DNA from: Streptomyces syringium
GTDB lineage: Bacteria > Actinomycetota > Actinomycetes > Streptomycetales > Streptomycetaceae
Direction: 5' to 3'
NCBI RefSeq assembly: GCF_017876625.1
Contig: NZ_JAGIOH010000001.1
Location: forward strand, 7,585,501-7,649,500
DNA length: 64,000 nt
In this document: one piece after another, positions 34,515-43,647 of the stretch
How the letters are laid out: each line of letters starts with the position of its first letter
How positions within the stretch are numbered: position 1 is the first letter of the stretch
Translations under genes and position numbers: made by a program
Notes under the pieces: generated by a model
Seen by the model: the letters and a program-made list of their open reading frames with translations, nothing else
What the model was told of the DNA's origin: nothing
Databases searched by the model: none

Positions 34515-35984
34515 TCAGCTCTGGAGGGCGGCCAAGGCCTTCGTGAAGGCGAACTCGTCCTGCAGGATCGAACTGCAGGTGGCGGAAGCGGAGTTCTGTG
34601 CACCGCCCGGGCACTGCTTGTCGCGCGTGGCGGACCACATCGACAGCCAGCCGAGCCCCTTGGACCGGCCGAACGCCACCAGCTGAGCCGCGTCGTCGAC
34701 CTTGAAGATCTCGGTGGCCACGTCGTTGACACCGATCATCGGGGTGACCGCCACCGCCTTCCACGCTGCCTTGTCGCTCAGCCCCAGCACGCCCTTGACC
34801 TGTGCCTGTGTCGCGGTGGCCGCGTCGATGGCGTACTGCCCCATGTCGCCGTCGAAGGACGCTCCGTAATCCATCGCCATGATGTTGACCGTGGAGATGG
34901 ACACGCCGTTCTTCTTGGCGTTCTCCACCAAGTTGACGCCGTCCTGGGTGAGGCCCGTGGGCATCACCGGCAGGGTGAAGGACACATCGAGTCCGGGGTG
35001 CTTCTTCTGGAGCAGAGCGATGGCCTGGGCGCGCCGGGTGTTGGCGGCCGTGTCGGGCAGTGCGCTCCCTTCCACGTCGAAGTCGACCTTGGTGAGCTTG
35101 AACGCGTCCACCACCTTGCCGTACGCGGCGGCGAGCTCGCCGGCGGAGGAGCAGGCGAGGCCCAGTTCGGAGCCGGCGGCGCCGCCGAACGAGACCCGCA
35201 CATTGCCGCCCGCCTGGCGCAGTGGGCCGATCTGCTGGGCCACGGGGTTGCTGCCGAGGTCGCTCACGCCGCCCCACTTGGGGGTGCAACCGCCGCCGGA
35301 GGTGATGAAGGCGAGGTTGAAGTTCTTGACACCGGTCTTCTTGGCCGTGCCCAAGAGGTCGTACGCGGGGTGGAGGAGGGTGTCGACGTACGGCGAGAAG
35401 GCGGCGGCGCTCTTGCCGCCCGGCGCCGGTGAACTCGCGGTCGGCTGCGGTTGCGACGGCTTCGACGACGGCTTCGACGACGGCTTGGACGTCGGCCGGG
35501 AGGTGGTGCCGGAGGTCGGCCCGGTGGTGGGCCGCGGGCCGGGGGAGTCGTCCGGCGAACACTTGCCGTTGTTGATCCGGCACTTCACCGGGCCACCGGC
35601 CGTACCTTCCCCGGCCGCGACGAAGCCGACGGTCACGGACTTGCCGGGGGCGATGGTCCCGTTCCAGCTCTCCGGTTCGACGGTGACGCTCCGGCCGCTG
35701 ACCGTGTGCTTGCCGTTCCACAGTGAGGTGATCTTCGTGCCTTCAGGCAGCTCGAACGTCAACGTCCAGTGCGGCAGCTCCTTGGCCGTGTCATTGGTGA
35801 CCACGAACTGCCCGGTGTAGCCGCCTGCCCAGGTGTTGGTCCGGGAGAAGGCCGCACCGACGGACGCGGCGCTGGCCGTACCGGTCAGCGTGAACGCGGC
35901 GCCCGTCGCCAGCGTCACGGCGATGCCGATACCGACCAGCTTCGCCTTGCGGCTCACTCGTCGGCGATGTGCGGAGGAACCCAT
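34515..35984 (-). CDS. Secreted GH18 chitinase with N-terminal CBM2
   Basis: 489 residues. Signal peptide ~1-40 (basic start, hydrophobic core, ASA-type cleavage). CBM2 ~41-142 with surface Trp (NTWAGGYTGQF, HWTLTFELPEG, SWNGTI) and a Cys pair. A Pro/Ser/Thr linker to ~195 contains KPSS repeats. The GH18 catalytic domain ~197-489 has the DxDxE motif VDFDVE, catalytic Glu305. It endo- or exo-hydrolyses chitin outside the cell. ATG 35984 is preferred (AGGCAGG six bases before) over ATG 36002, which has no ribosome site. A 17-bp palindrome sits in its promoter. Confidence 0.94.
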   Translation of the reverse strand: MGSSAHRRRVSRKAKLVGIGIAVTLATGAAFTLTGTASAASVGAAFSRTNTWAGGYTGQFVVTNDTAKELPHWTLTFELPEGTKITSLWNGKHTVSGRSVTVEPESWNGTIAPGKSVTVGFVAAGEGTAGGPVKCRINNGKCSPDDSPGPRPTTGPTSGTTSRPTSKPSSKPSSKPSQPQPTASSPAPGGKSAAAFSPYVDTLLHPAYDLLGTAKKTGVKNFNLAFITSGGGCTPKWGGVSDLGSNPVAQQIGPLRQAGGNVRVSFGGAAGSELGLACSSAGELAAAYGKVVDAFKLTKVDFDVEGSALPDTAANTRRAQAIALLQKKHPGLDVSFTLPVMPTGLTQDGVNLVENAKKNGVSISTVNIMAMDYGASFDGDMGQYAIDAATATQAQVKGVLGLSDKAAWKAVAVTPMIGVNDVATEIFKVDDAAQLVAFGRSKGLGWLSMWSATRDKQCPGGAQNSASATCSSILQDEFAFTKALAALQS

Positions 35985-36046
35985 CGCGTACCTGCCTGTC
36001 ATGAGTTGGGGGGTGACGCGGCAGCACGCTAGCGAGTACGAATCGG

Positions 36047-36063
36047 ACCAATCGTCGATTGGT
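36047..36063. promoter_or_regulatory. 17-bp palindromic operator at the chitinase promoter
   Basis: ACCAATCG-T-CGATTGGT, perfect 8-bp arms around one base. On the minus strand it lies ~15-20 bases downstream of an AT-rich CATAAATAG that could be the -10 element, a position expected for a repressor. It does not match the DasR-type ACTGGTCTAGACCAGT consensus. Confidence 0.6.
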
Positions 36064-36165
36064 GAGTCCGGCCCCGCTATTTATGGCGGGCTTAAGAAAC
36101 GCATGGGTGGCGGTTAAAGGTGGGACGCGGTGCGCCCGCCCGCCGACCCCGGGGCGGGCGCGTGA

Positions 36166-37602
36166 TCATCCCGCTGCGTCGCGGCCGGTGTCCGGGCCAG
36201 GGCGCCGGGACCGCATCCGGCGGCGCCGTTCGCGACGTCGCGGCTTGCCCGCGCCGCCCAGCGAGAGCCACACACGCACTTCCGTACCGCCGAGCACCGA
36301 CCGCCCGATCCGTACGTCACCACCTGTGGACTCCGCGACCCGGCGCACGATGTCCAGGCCGAGGCCCGTGGAGCCGGGCCCGCCGTCGCCATGGCCGCGA
36401 CGCAGCGCGGCGTCCGGGTCCGCGATGCCCGGGCCCGCGTCGGAGACGAGCACGATCACGGCGTCCTCACTGCGGTGCACATCCACCGCGAAGGCGGTGC
36501 CCTCGGGCGTGTGCCGGAAGACGTTGCCGAGCATCGCGTCCAGCGCGGCGACGAGCTCGGGACGGGCGACGGGGACCCGTACGGTCGTATCGACACCCGC
36601 GAGGCGGACCGCACGTCCCTGGTCCTCGGCGAGCGCGGACCAGAAATCCATCCGGTCGCGGATCACTTCGCAGGCGTCACAGCCGAGCGAGGGCCGCTCC
36701 TTGCGTTCACCTTGCTCACGGGCGGCGCAGATCAGCTGGTCGACCTCCCGTTCCAACTGCGCGACGGCGGCGCGCGTCTGCTCGGCGGCGGGGCCTTCGC
36801 CGAGCGACGCCGCGTTGAGGCGAAGGACGGTGAGCGGGGTACGCAGCCGGTGCGACAGATCGGCGGCGAGCTCCCGCTCATGGGAGAGCAACTGCACGAT
36901 CTTGTCGGCCATGGAGTTGAACGCGACGGCAGCGGCACGCAGTTCCGGCGGGCCGGCCTCGCGGACACGTACGCCCAGCTTCCCCTCCCCGAGCTCGGCG
37001 GCGGCCTGCGCGAGCCGCTCCGCCGGACGCACCAGGCGCAGCCCGAGACGGTCCGCGGTGGCGAGGGAACCGGCGATCAGCCCGAGGCCCACACCGGCGA
37101 GAATCACCCAGGACGTGGTGACCCCGTTGCCGACCGCGCGGTGCGGCACATACACCTCGACCACCGCGAACTCACCGGTGCTGAGGGCGGTCGGCTGGAG
37201 CAGGGCGTAACCGCCGGGCACGGAGGTGACGGCGGAGCGACCACGACGAGCCGTCTCCACATCCCGCGGGTCGGCCCGGCGCCGGCCGATGTCGTACGCC
37301 TCGTGCGGGCCGCGCGCACCGCGCGCATCGGGGCCCGCCCCCTGCCGCGTGCCGTCATTGCCCGGTACGTGGACGGCCAGCCGCCCGTCCCCACCGGCCT
37401 GCGAGCTGGCGACCGCCCGCTCCAACTGCTCGCGGTCGGTGGTGATGGCGAGGGCCGGGCGGATCTGGGCCGCCTGCCGTTCCGCGTCGGCGAAGGCACG
37501 GTCCCGGGCCAGCTCCTTGACCACCAGCCCGAGCGGAACGGCGAAGGCCAGCACCACCATCACCGTGACGGCCAGCGAAACCCTGACGAGCGCCCATCTC
37601 AC
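36166..37602 (-). CDS. Two-component sensor histidine kinase
   Basis: 478 residues. TM1 ~7-30, an extracytoplasmic sensor loop ~31-163, TM2 ~164-184, HAMP ~188-240. HisKA has the phospho-acceptor H251 (LAADLSHRLRTPL). The HATPase_c domain has NVFRHTPEG, DAGPGIADPD and GGPGSTGLGLDIV. The basic C-terminal tail is probably disordered. The GTG start overlaps the response-regulator stop (GTGA) with GGAGG four bases upstream. It phosphorylates the adjacent regulator; the stimulus is unknown, possibly envelope-related given the large extracytoplasmic loop. Confidence 0.93.
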   Translation of the reverse strand: MRWALVRVSLAVTVMVVLAFAVPLGLVVKELARDRAFADAERQAAQIRPALAITTDREQLERAVASSQAGGDGRLAVHVPGNDGTRQGAGPDARGARGPHEAYDIGRRRADPRDVETARRGRSAVTSVPGGYALLQPTALSTGEFAVVEVYVPHRAVGNGVTTSWVILAGVGLGLIAGSLATADRLGLRLVRPAERLAQAAAELGEGKLGVRVREAGPPELRAAAVAFNSMADKIVQLLSHERELAADLSHRLRTPLTVLRLNAASLGEGPAAEQTRAAVAQLEREVDQLICAAREQGERKERPSLGCDACEVIRDRMDFWSALAEDQGRAVRLAGVDTTVRVPVARPELVAALDAMLGNVFRHTPEGTAFAVDVHRSEDAVIVLVSDAGPGIADPDAALRRGHGDGGPGSTGLGLDIVRRVAESTGGDVRIGRSVLGGTEVRVWLSLGGAGKPRRRERRRRMRSRRPGPDTGRDAAG

Positions 37603-38333
37603 GCCTCCTCCAAGGGAGCCTCCGCAGGCATCGAGGGGCCCTCCGGGGGCTCCAACTTCACCCCGACCCCACGGACGGTGTGCAGATAGCGCGGCCTGGC
37701 GGCGGTCTCGCCCAGCTTCCGGCGCAACCACGACAAGTGCACATCGATGGTCTGATCGTCGCCGTAGGACTGCTGCCAGACCTCGGCGAGGAGCTCCTTG
37801 CGCGGTACGACGACCCCCGGGCGGCCGGCCAGGTAGGCGAGCAGGTCGAACTCACGCCGGGTCAAGTCCAGTACCCGGCCGTCCAATTCCGCCAGCCGCC
37901 GTAACGGATCGACCGACAGGCCACCGACCCGCAGCGTTCCGGACGGCACCGCCTCACCCACCGCACCACCCCTGCCCGCCCGGCGCAGCACGGCGGCCAT
38001 GCGCGCGGTCAGATGCGCCACGGAGAACGGCTTGACCAGGTAGTCGTCGGCGCCGTCGGTCAGCAGCCGGATGATCTCCGCTTCGTCGTCCCGCGCGGTG
38101 GCCACGATGACCGGCACATCGGTGATGCCGCGCAGCATCTTCAAGACCTGCGCCCCGTCGAGATCCGGCAGCCCCAAGTCGAGGATGACCAGGTCGAAAC
38201 CGACCTGTGCCACTTCGCGCAACGCCTCCAGAGCGGTCCCGACGCTGCGCACCGTGTGCGAGGCCTCGGTCAGCTGCCGGATGAGGGCGGAGCGCACGAA
38301 CGGATCGTCCTCGACTACGAGCAGTCTTGCCAT
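37599..38333 (-). CDS. OmpR/PhoB-family response regulator
   Basis: 244 residues. Receiver domain with acidic pocket VVEDD, phospho-Asp D52 (VILDLGLPD) and K of YLVKPF. A winged-helix DNA-binding domain ~150-230 has LTRREFDLLAYLAGRPG and the DVHLSWLRRKLG recognition region. First gene of the regulator-kinase pair, divergent from the membrane-anchored protein 34 bp away, which is a probable target. Confidence 0.94.
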   Translation of the reverse strand: MARLLVVEDDPFVRSALIRQLTEASHTVRSVGTALEALREVAQVGFDLVILDLGLPDLDGAQVLKMLRGITDVPVIVATARDDEAEIIRLLTDGADDYLVKPFSVAHLTARMAAVLRRAGRGGAVGEAVPSGTLRVGGLSVDPLRRLAELDGRVLDLTRREFDLLAYLAGRPGVVVPRKELLAEVWQQSYGDDQTIDVHLSWLRRKLGETAARPRYLHTVRGVGVKLEPPEGPSMPAEAPLEEA

Positions 38334-38366
38334 GGGCGGCACCGTACGCCATACGGGTGAGGCACT

Positions 38367-38897
38367 ATGAGCCAGGTGAGGCGAGGAATCATGCAGGTCC
38401 TGCTGTGGGCACTGGCGACCGCGGCCGCCATGGCCGTGTCCTGGTACGGGGTACGTACCGTACTGGCGGGCACGGCCTACGAGCCGCCGCGCGCACTGCC
38501 GTTCTCCGGCACCGCGGCGCCGGCACCAGGCGGTTCGGCTTCCTCCACCCACGCCCCCGAACCGTCGGTGTCCCCCTCACGCCCCGGCACCACGACACCG
38601 TCCGCGACGCACGTCACGCCCACACCCACACGCGAGGCCGCGCGAAGGCCCGATGCCCCGCCCACGTCGGGCTCCACCGAGGTGAAGAGCTATCCCGTCC
38701 GGGGCGGGCGGGCGGTCTTCGACCTCGGCGAGAGCTCGGCCACGCTCGTCTCGGCGACACCGGACGAGGGGTGGCAGATGCGGGTATGGCAGCAAAGCGC
38801 CTGGATCCGGGTGGACTTCGTGGCGGGAACGAAGACGACGTCGGTGTTCGTCACCTGGAACGGCCACCCGCCGCAGGTCCAGACGGTGGAGAACTGA
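38367..38897 (+). CDS. Membrane-anchored hypothetical protein divergent to a two-component system
   Basis: 176 residues. N-terminal hydrophobic helix ~9-33 (VLLWALATAAAMAVSWYGV), then a ~70-residue Pro/Ser/Thr-rich spacer. A compact beta-rich C-terminal domain follows (TEVKSYPVRGGRAVFDLGESSATLV, then WQMRVWQQSAWIRVDFV). The topology places the domain outside the membrane. The 33-bp divergent spacing to the response regulator suggests shared control, or that it supplies the sensor with a ligand. No named family recognised. Confidence 0.75.
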   Translation: MSQVRRGIMQVLLWALATAAAMAVSWYGVRTVLAGTAYEPPRALPFSGTAAPAPGGSASSTHAPEPSVSPSRPGTTTPSATHVTPTPTREAARRPDAPPTSGSTEVKSYPVRGGRAVFDLGESSATLVSATPDEGWQMRVWQQSAWIRVDFVAGTKTTSVFVTWNGHPPQVQTVEN

Positions 38898-38993
38898 CCC
38901 CATCGCACGGTGCGCCCGCCCGAGCCGCCCGCTGAACGCGGGAGTGCCGTGCGAGGATCCAGGAACCGTGTTCGGACACTGTGGAGGATGAGA

Positions 38994-39554
38994 ATGTTCG
39001 CGATATCCCTGGGTGACGGAGCCGAGCTGCGGCCTCTGGAGCCGTGGCAGGCCGAGGAGTTCCTCGCCCACATGGACCGCGGCCGCGCATACATCGGCCG
39101 GTACGTCGGTCTCCCCGACGTGACGGCCGACCTCGACTCCGCGCGGAACTGGCTCCAGGTGTACGCCGACAAGGCCGCCGCCGACACCGGCCGGCTGTAC
39201 GGCATCCGGCTGGACGGGCTCCTCGTCGGCGGTGTCCTCCTCAGGGCCTTCGACGCGGCTGCGGGCAACTGCGAGGCCGGTTGCTGGCTGGAGCCCGCCG
39301 CTGCCGGACGCGGTCTCGTCACCCGTGCCCTCCGCGTGGTCATCGACTGGGCGATCCAGGAACGCGGAATCCACCGGGTGGAGTGGCTGGTGTGCCCCGA
39401 GAACACACCGAGCATCAACGTCGCCAAGCGGCTCGGCATGAGCCTCGAAGGAGTCCAGCGCGAGAACGACCTCTACCGAGGCGTACGGCAGGACACCGAG
39501 ATCTGGTCGGTGCTCGCACCCGAGTGGCGTGCCGCGCGCGACGCCTGTTCCTGA
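38994..39554 (+). CDS. GNAT N-acetyltransferase (RimJ/RimL type)
   Basis: 186 residues. GNAT fold with acetyl-CoA loop WLEPAAAGRGLVTRAL (Q/RxxGxG/A variant), N-terminal LRPLEPWQAEEF, and C-terminal NTPSINVAKRLGMSLEGVQREND, characteristic of ribosomal-protein Ser/Ala acetyltransferase relatives. The substrate may be a protein N terminus or an antibiotic. ATG 38994 is six bases after GGAGG; ATG 38988 directly abuts that site. Single gene between the membrane-anchored protein and a convergent regulator. Confidence 0.87.
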   Translation: MFAISLGDGAELRPLEPWQAEEFLAHMDRGRAYIGRYVGLPDVTADLDSARNWLQVYADKAAADTGRLYGIRLDGLLVGGVLLRAFDAAAGNCEAGCWLEPAAAGRGLVTRALRVVIDWAIQERGIHRVEWLVCPENTPSINVAKRLGMSLEGVQRENDLYRGVRQDTEIWSVLAPEWRAARDACS

Positions 39555-39605
39555 GCGGCGGGGACGACCGACGGCAGGACCGGTTCGCCGGTCGTGCCCG
39601 TTGAC

Positions 39606-40607
39606 TCAGCGCGGTGGGTCGGACAGCCGGTTGCCGTCGCTGAGCAAGCCGGCCCGTTTGACGTGACGGAGCACCGGGACGACCTCCAGTTGGTGAACGG
39701 ACGTGAGCGTCCCGATTCCCTCCGTCATGTAGGTGTACAAGGCGTGCTGGTCCCTGCAGAGCACCGTGGCGGCGAGGTTGGTGGTACCGGTCGTCGCCGC
39801 CACGAAGGGCACTTGGGGGTGATCGGCCAGCGCACGGCCCACCTCGGCCAGGTCGCTGGGCGGCACCGTCAGGGCGAGGGCGGCCTCCGTCTGGTAGCCC
39901 AAGTGGACGGGGAGTATTTCCACGTCGAAGGAGAGGGCGCCGTGACCGCGCAGGTACTCCAGACGGCGGCGGACCGTGGACTCCGAACGGCCGGTCGCCT
40001 TCGCGAGCTCGGGGTAGCCCGCCCTGCCGTCCCGCGCCAGTACGGACAACATCGCGTGATCCGAGTCGTCGAGACGAACGGTGTCCTCGTGGCTCACCGC
40101 GGGGGGCTGCAGAGCCCTGATCTGCTCGTCGCTCAGCTCGGCCGGCCCCAGCCAGTGGCCGGGGCTGCTGGTGTACCGGTGCAGCATGTTGTGGGCCGAG
40201 ACGCCTGTGACCTGCTGGGTACGAGGCAATTTCTGGAGGAGCAGGGTCTCGTGGTCCTCCCGGGTGCGTGAGCTGACCAGGCAGCCGACCTCGGTGCCAC
40301 CCGAGTAGATCTTGACCCAGCCGGTGTCGGGGCGGCGGGCCAGCGCCTCGGCGATGGCCAGGGCGGCTCCGGGGACGCACCGGATGCGCAGCCTCGATTC
40401 GAACAGCCCGACGCGGCTGCCGACGGGCAGGCCGAGCACGCGGAGCAGTCCCGCCCCGTGGAGCCGGCGGTAACGGCGGATCACCGTCTGATCCGTGGTC
40501 TCCAGGACGGTGGCGAGGCGGCTGAACGCGGCCCGGCCGTCGATCATCAGGGCCTGCGCGAGACGGCGATCGAAGAGGTCAAAGCCAGGAGTATCCATGG
40601 TTTCCAT
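39606..40607 (-). CDS. Lrp/AsnC-family regulator, duplicated architecture
   Basis: About 333 residues, twice the usual Lrp length. It has two winged-helix domains (DRRLAQALMIDGRAAFSRLATVLE and DHAMLSVLARDGRAGYPELAKATGRSESTVRRR), each followed by an AsnC/RAM ligand-binding ferredoxin-like domain. Fused tandem Lrp proteins are common in Streptomyces. It probably binds an amino acid and controls the divergent DHA2 exporter 177 bp away. The start is uncertain among clustered ATG codons 40610, 40607 and 40598. Confidence 0.87.
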   Translation of the reverse strand: METMDTPGFDLFDRRLAQALMIDGRAAFSRLATVLETTDQTVIRRYRRLHGAGLLRVLGLPVGSRVGLFESRLRIRCVPGAALAIAEALARRPDTGWVKIYSGGTEVGCLVSSRTREDHETLLLQKLPRTQQVTGVSAHNMLHRYTSSPGHWLGPAELSDEQIRALQPPAVSHEDTVRLDDSDHAMLSVLARDGRAGYPELAKATGRSESTVRRRLEYLRGHGALSFDVEILPVHLGYQTEAALALTVPPSDLAEVGRALADHPQVPFVAATTGTTNLAATVLCRDQHALYTYMTEGIGTLTSVHQLEVVPVLRHVKRAGLLSDGNRLSDPPR

Positions 40608-40783
40608 CATTCCACGGCTATAAATCATCGACTTCCGTCATCTAGGTGAGCTGGATTCCAGAAAACGGGTGGACGTGCGAGGTTCTACCCGTTGTCGGGT
40701 GTGCGGTGATCCGGGCAGGACCCACGAGGTCTGCGCCCAGCACGCCGCCCGACCTTGTCGGGGAAAGACCTCTGGAGGTTCGG

Positions 40784-42385
40784 ATGCGTAAGTGGCTGCC
40801 GCTCGTAGCGGTGTGCCTGGGGACGTTCATGCTGCTCGTGGACGTCACGATCGTCGTGGTGGCGCTGCCCGACATGGCCGAGAGCCTGCACACCTCCTTC
40901 GCGGACCTGCAGTGGGTGATGGACGTCTACGCCCTGGCGCTCGCCGCGCTGCTCCTGGGCGTCGGCTCCCTCGCCGACAGGATCGGCCACCGCCACGTGT
41001 ACGTGGGCGGCCTGGCGCTGTTCGCGCTCGCCTCGCTGGCGTGCGGGCTGGCGACGGGCCCGCAGGCCCTGATCGCCTTTCGCGCCGTGCAGGGAATCGG
41101 CGGGGCGGCGATGCTGGCCACCACGACGGCGCTGATCGGCAGCATCTACCACGGCAGGGACCGCGGGGTGGCGTTCGGCGCCTGGGGAGCGGTCAGCGGC
41201 GCGGCCTCCGCCGCCGGACCGGTCCTGGGCGGTGTGCTGACCCAGCACCTGGACTGGCGCTGGATCTTCTTCGTGAACCTGCCCATCAGCGTGCTCGCCA
41301 TCGCGATGACCCTGCGCTTCGTCGCCGCGACACCCACCCGGGGATCGCGGGGCGTGGATCTGCCCGGCATGGCGACCTTCACTCTCGCCGCCGGATCCGC
41401 CACCTACGCGCTGATCAAGGGCAGCGAGCACGGCTGGACGTCGGCCACCACGCTGGGGCTCTTCGGGCTCGCGGCGGTGGCGCTGCTCGCCTTCCTCGTG
41501 ATCGAGACGCGCCGCCGGCAGCCGCTGCTGGACCTCACGCTCTTCCGCCAGGGATCGTTCTCGGGGCTCATGATCGCCGCGGTGCTGTTGTCCGTGGCCG
41601 CGTTCTCCTACCTGGCCTACACCTCGCTGTGGCTCCAGTCCGTACGCGGCATGGGGCCGGTGGCGGCCGGTCTCACCTGCCTGCCCATGAGTGCGGCCGC
41701 GTTCCTCGTCGCGTCGTTGTCCGGGCGCTTCCTGCACGGCGCCTCGGCGCGCTGGATGATCGGGGTGGGACTGCTGCTGATCGGTGGCGGCGCGTTCCTC
41801 CAGGCAACGATCGACGCGGAGTCGAGCTGGACCGTTCTGGTCCCCGGCCTCGCGGTGACGGGTATCGGCGTCGGGCTCGCCACTCCCATGCTGGCGTCCG
41901 CGGCGTTGGCGTCCGTCGGGCCCGAACGCGGTGGAATGGCCAGCGGTGCCGTGAACACCGCACGTCAGCTGGGGAACGCCCTGGGCATCGCCGTTCTGGG
42001 TGTGGTCTTCCACGCCGGGCTGACCGGCTCGCTCCGGGACCACGGACCGGACTCCGTGCCCGACCCGGCCGCGACAGCCGACGCGCTGGCAGGAGGCCAG
42101 GCGGGAGCCGTGGTCGCGCACGCGGGCTCACCACAGCAGCGGGCCGCAGCCGGTCACCTGGTGCACGAGGCCTTCGCCGCCGGTCTGCACCGGACCTTCC
42201 TGGTCTCGGGCGCCCTGGGGCTGCTCGGTGGCATCGTCGCCCTGGTGCTCATCCGGCGCCCCAGGACGCTCACGGCGACGGCACCTCGTCGCGACGACGT
42301 GAACGCCACCGACGCGCGCGCCGCGGCCTCCTTGCCGCAGCCCCCGGCGATGTCGGCGAGTGCGACGGGAGACGGCAGCCTGTAG
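40784..42385 (+). CDS. MFS drug exporter, DHA2 (14-TMS) family
   Basis: 533 residues with ~14 hydrophobic segments. Motif A-like loop GVGSLADRIGHRHVYVGG between TM2 and TM3, and motif C-like region SAAGPVLGGVL in TM5. The N-terminal FMLLVDVTIVVVALP is typical of EmrB/QacA-type proton-driven drug:H+ antiporters. ATG 40784 has GGAGG six bases upstream, which excludes the longer frame. Divergent from the Lrp-type regulator, its likely controller. Ends at a strong hairpin. Confidence 0.92.
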   Translation: MRKWLPLVAVCLGTFMLLVDVTIVVVALPDMAESLHTSFADLQWVMDVYALALAALLLGVGSLADRIGHRHVYVGGLALFALASLACGLATGPQALIAFRAVQGIGGAAMLATTTALIGSIYHGRDRGVAFGAWGAVSGAASAAGPVLGGVLTQHLDWRWIFFVNLPISVLAIAMTLRFVAATPTRGSRGVDLPGMATFTLAAGSATYALIKGSEHGWTSATTLGLFGLAAVALLAFLVIETRRRQPLLDLTLFRQGSFSGLMIAAVLLSVAAFSYLAYTSLWLQSVRGMGPVAAGLTCLPMSAAAFLVASLSGRFLHGASARWMIGVGLLLIGGGAFLQATIDAESSWTVLVPGLAVTGIGVGLATPMLASAALASVGPERGGMASGAVNTARQLGNALGIAVLGVVFHAGLTGSLRDHGPDSVPDPAATADALAGGQAGAVVAHAGSPQQRAAAGHLVHEAFAAGLHRTFLVSGALGLLGGIVALVLIRRPRTLTATAPRRDDVNATDARAAASLPQPPAMSASATGDGSL

Positions 42386-42435
42386 ACCGGGCCGCGGCCG
42401 AGAAGCGCATGCGGATGCGGAGCAACAGGATCACA

Positions 42436-42467
42436 GGGCCCCGGGGCGGACAACCGCCCCGGGGCCC
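42436..42467. terminator. Bidirectional hairpin terminator
   Basis: 14-bp perfect stem GGGCCCCGGGGCGG with ACAA loop between the convergent exporter and phosphatase genes; followed by TTCC on the plus strand. Confidence 0.75.
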
Positions 42468-42504
42468 TTCCTGCTGAGCACCCTCCGGGCCTGAGGCGAT
42501 GCCC

Positions 42505-43647
42505 CTAGTCGCCGTCCTGGCCGTGGGTGACGGCGAGGAGTGCCATGTCGTCGGAGATGCACCCACCGGTGTGACGGCTCACGTCCGTGAGGACGGCGTC
42601 GAGCAGCGCGTCCGGCCCGGTGAAGACACGCCCGGCGAGCCCGGCGACGGGGTCGTAGAAGGCCCCCGTCCGGTCCCGCGCTTCGGTGAGGCCATCGGTG
42701 TACAACAGGAGAGTCGTCCCCGGAGGGAACGGCACCGTGTCGGTCCGGCCCTCGCCGGGGCCCAGCTCCGCCAGCCCCAAGGGGAGGGCCGGCTCGGAGG
42801 GCTCCGCGCTGCGCACCCGGCCACCGTGGAGGAGCAGAGGTGCCGGATGGCCACGGTTGACGAGCCGCAGCTCATCGCCGGAGTGCGGGATCTCGGCCAG
42901 CACGCCGGTGACGAACCCCTCGGTCAGCTCGAGCCCCGCCCTCCTCCGTGCCTCCCGCAAAAGCCCCCGCTCCAGCCTGGCCCCGACCTCGACCAGTGTG
43001 GGCTCCTCCTCGGCGGCCTCCCGGAACACCCCCAGCGCCACGTCCACCGCTTTGACCGCCTCCATGCCCTTGCCCCGGACGTCGCCGACCAGGCAGCGCA
43101 CACCGTACGGCGTGTCCTGCACGCCGTAGAGGTCACCACCGATCTGTGCGTCCTTCACGGCCGACTGGTAGCGCACGGCGATCCGCAGGGGACCGATCGA
43201 GTCCGGAGGCTGCGGCAACACGGCGCGCTGCACGGCGAGAGCGATGGTCCGCGCGGACTGCAACCGCACATCGCTGACGTACATGAGCCGGTTGACGACG
43301 ACGGCGAGGGCCGAGACGGTCGCGACGGCCGCCAGCTCGCTCCGCCCGCCCGAACCTCCGATGAAGCCGAAGTGCGTCAGCAGCGCGGCGTCGGTGGCGC
43401 ACGCGGCGACACCCGTCAGGACCGTCGCGCGCAACGACAGCAGTGCGGCGGCCGCCATCGGTGCGGCCGAATAGAAGGCCTCGGCGCTGAAATGCGGGGA
43501 CGTGTGGTAGTCGAGGAGGGCGCCCCCGACCAGCAGGAGCACAGGCAGCCACCGGACGTGGCGCAGGCACCAGCGCTTCACCGCGGTGCGCCCCGAGCTC
43601 GGTGCCCTCACGTGCCTGCTCCCGCTCTTCCGTGCCGTACGAGCCAT
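42505..43647 (-). CDS. Membrane-anchored SpoIIE-type PP2C phosphatase
   Basis: 380 residues. N-terminal basic segment, then hydrophobic helices (VRWLPVLLLVGGALL, PMAAAALLSL, VATVSALAVVVNRLM). The PP2C domain has IGGDLYGV, LVGDVRGKGMEAV, NRGHPAPLLL, LLLYTDGLTEARD and DDMALLAV. Same architecture as the protein at 1236-2342, indicating paralogous duplication. Acts on phospho-anti-sigma antagonists in related systems; the partner is unknown. Starts 482 bp before the ABC-F gene in divergent orientation. Confidence 0.9.
   Translation of the reverse strand: MARTARKSGSRHVRAPSSGRTAVKRWCLRHVRWLPVLLLVGGALLDYHTSPHFSAEAFYSAAPMAAAALLSLRATVLTGVAACATDAALLTHFGFIGGSGGRSELAAVATVSALAVVVNRLMYVSDVRLQSARTIALAVQRAVLPQPPDSIGPLRIAVRYQSAVKDAQIGGDLYGVQDTPYGVRCLVGDVRGKGMEAVKAVDVALGVFREAAEEEPTLVEVGARLERGLLREARRRAGLELTEGFVTGVLAEIPHSGDELRLVNRGHPAPLLLHGGRVRSAEPSEPALPLGLAELGPGEGRTDTVPFPPGTTLLLYTDGLTEARDRTGAFYDPVAGLAGRVFTGPDALLDAVLTDVSRHTGGCISDDMALLAVTHGQDGD

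Noticed and set aside
36003..36165. DasR-type site for the chitinase
   Set aside because: The palindrome arms ACCAATCG do not match the ACTGGTCTAGACCAGT pattern.
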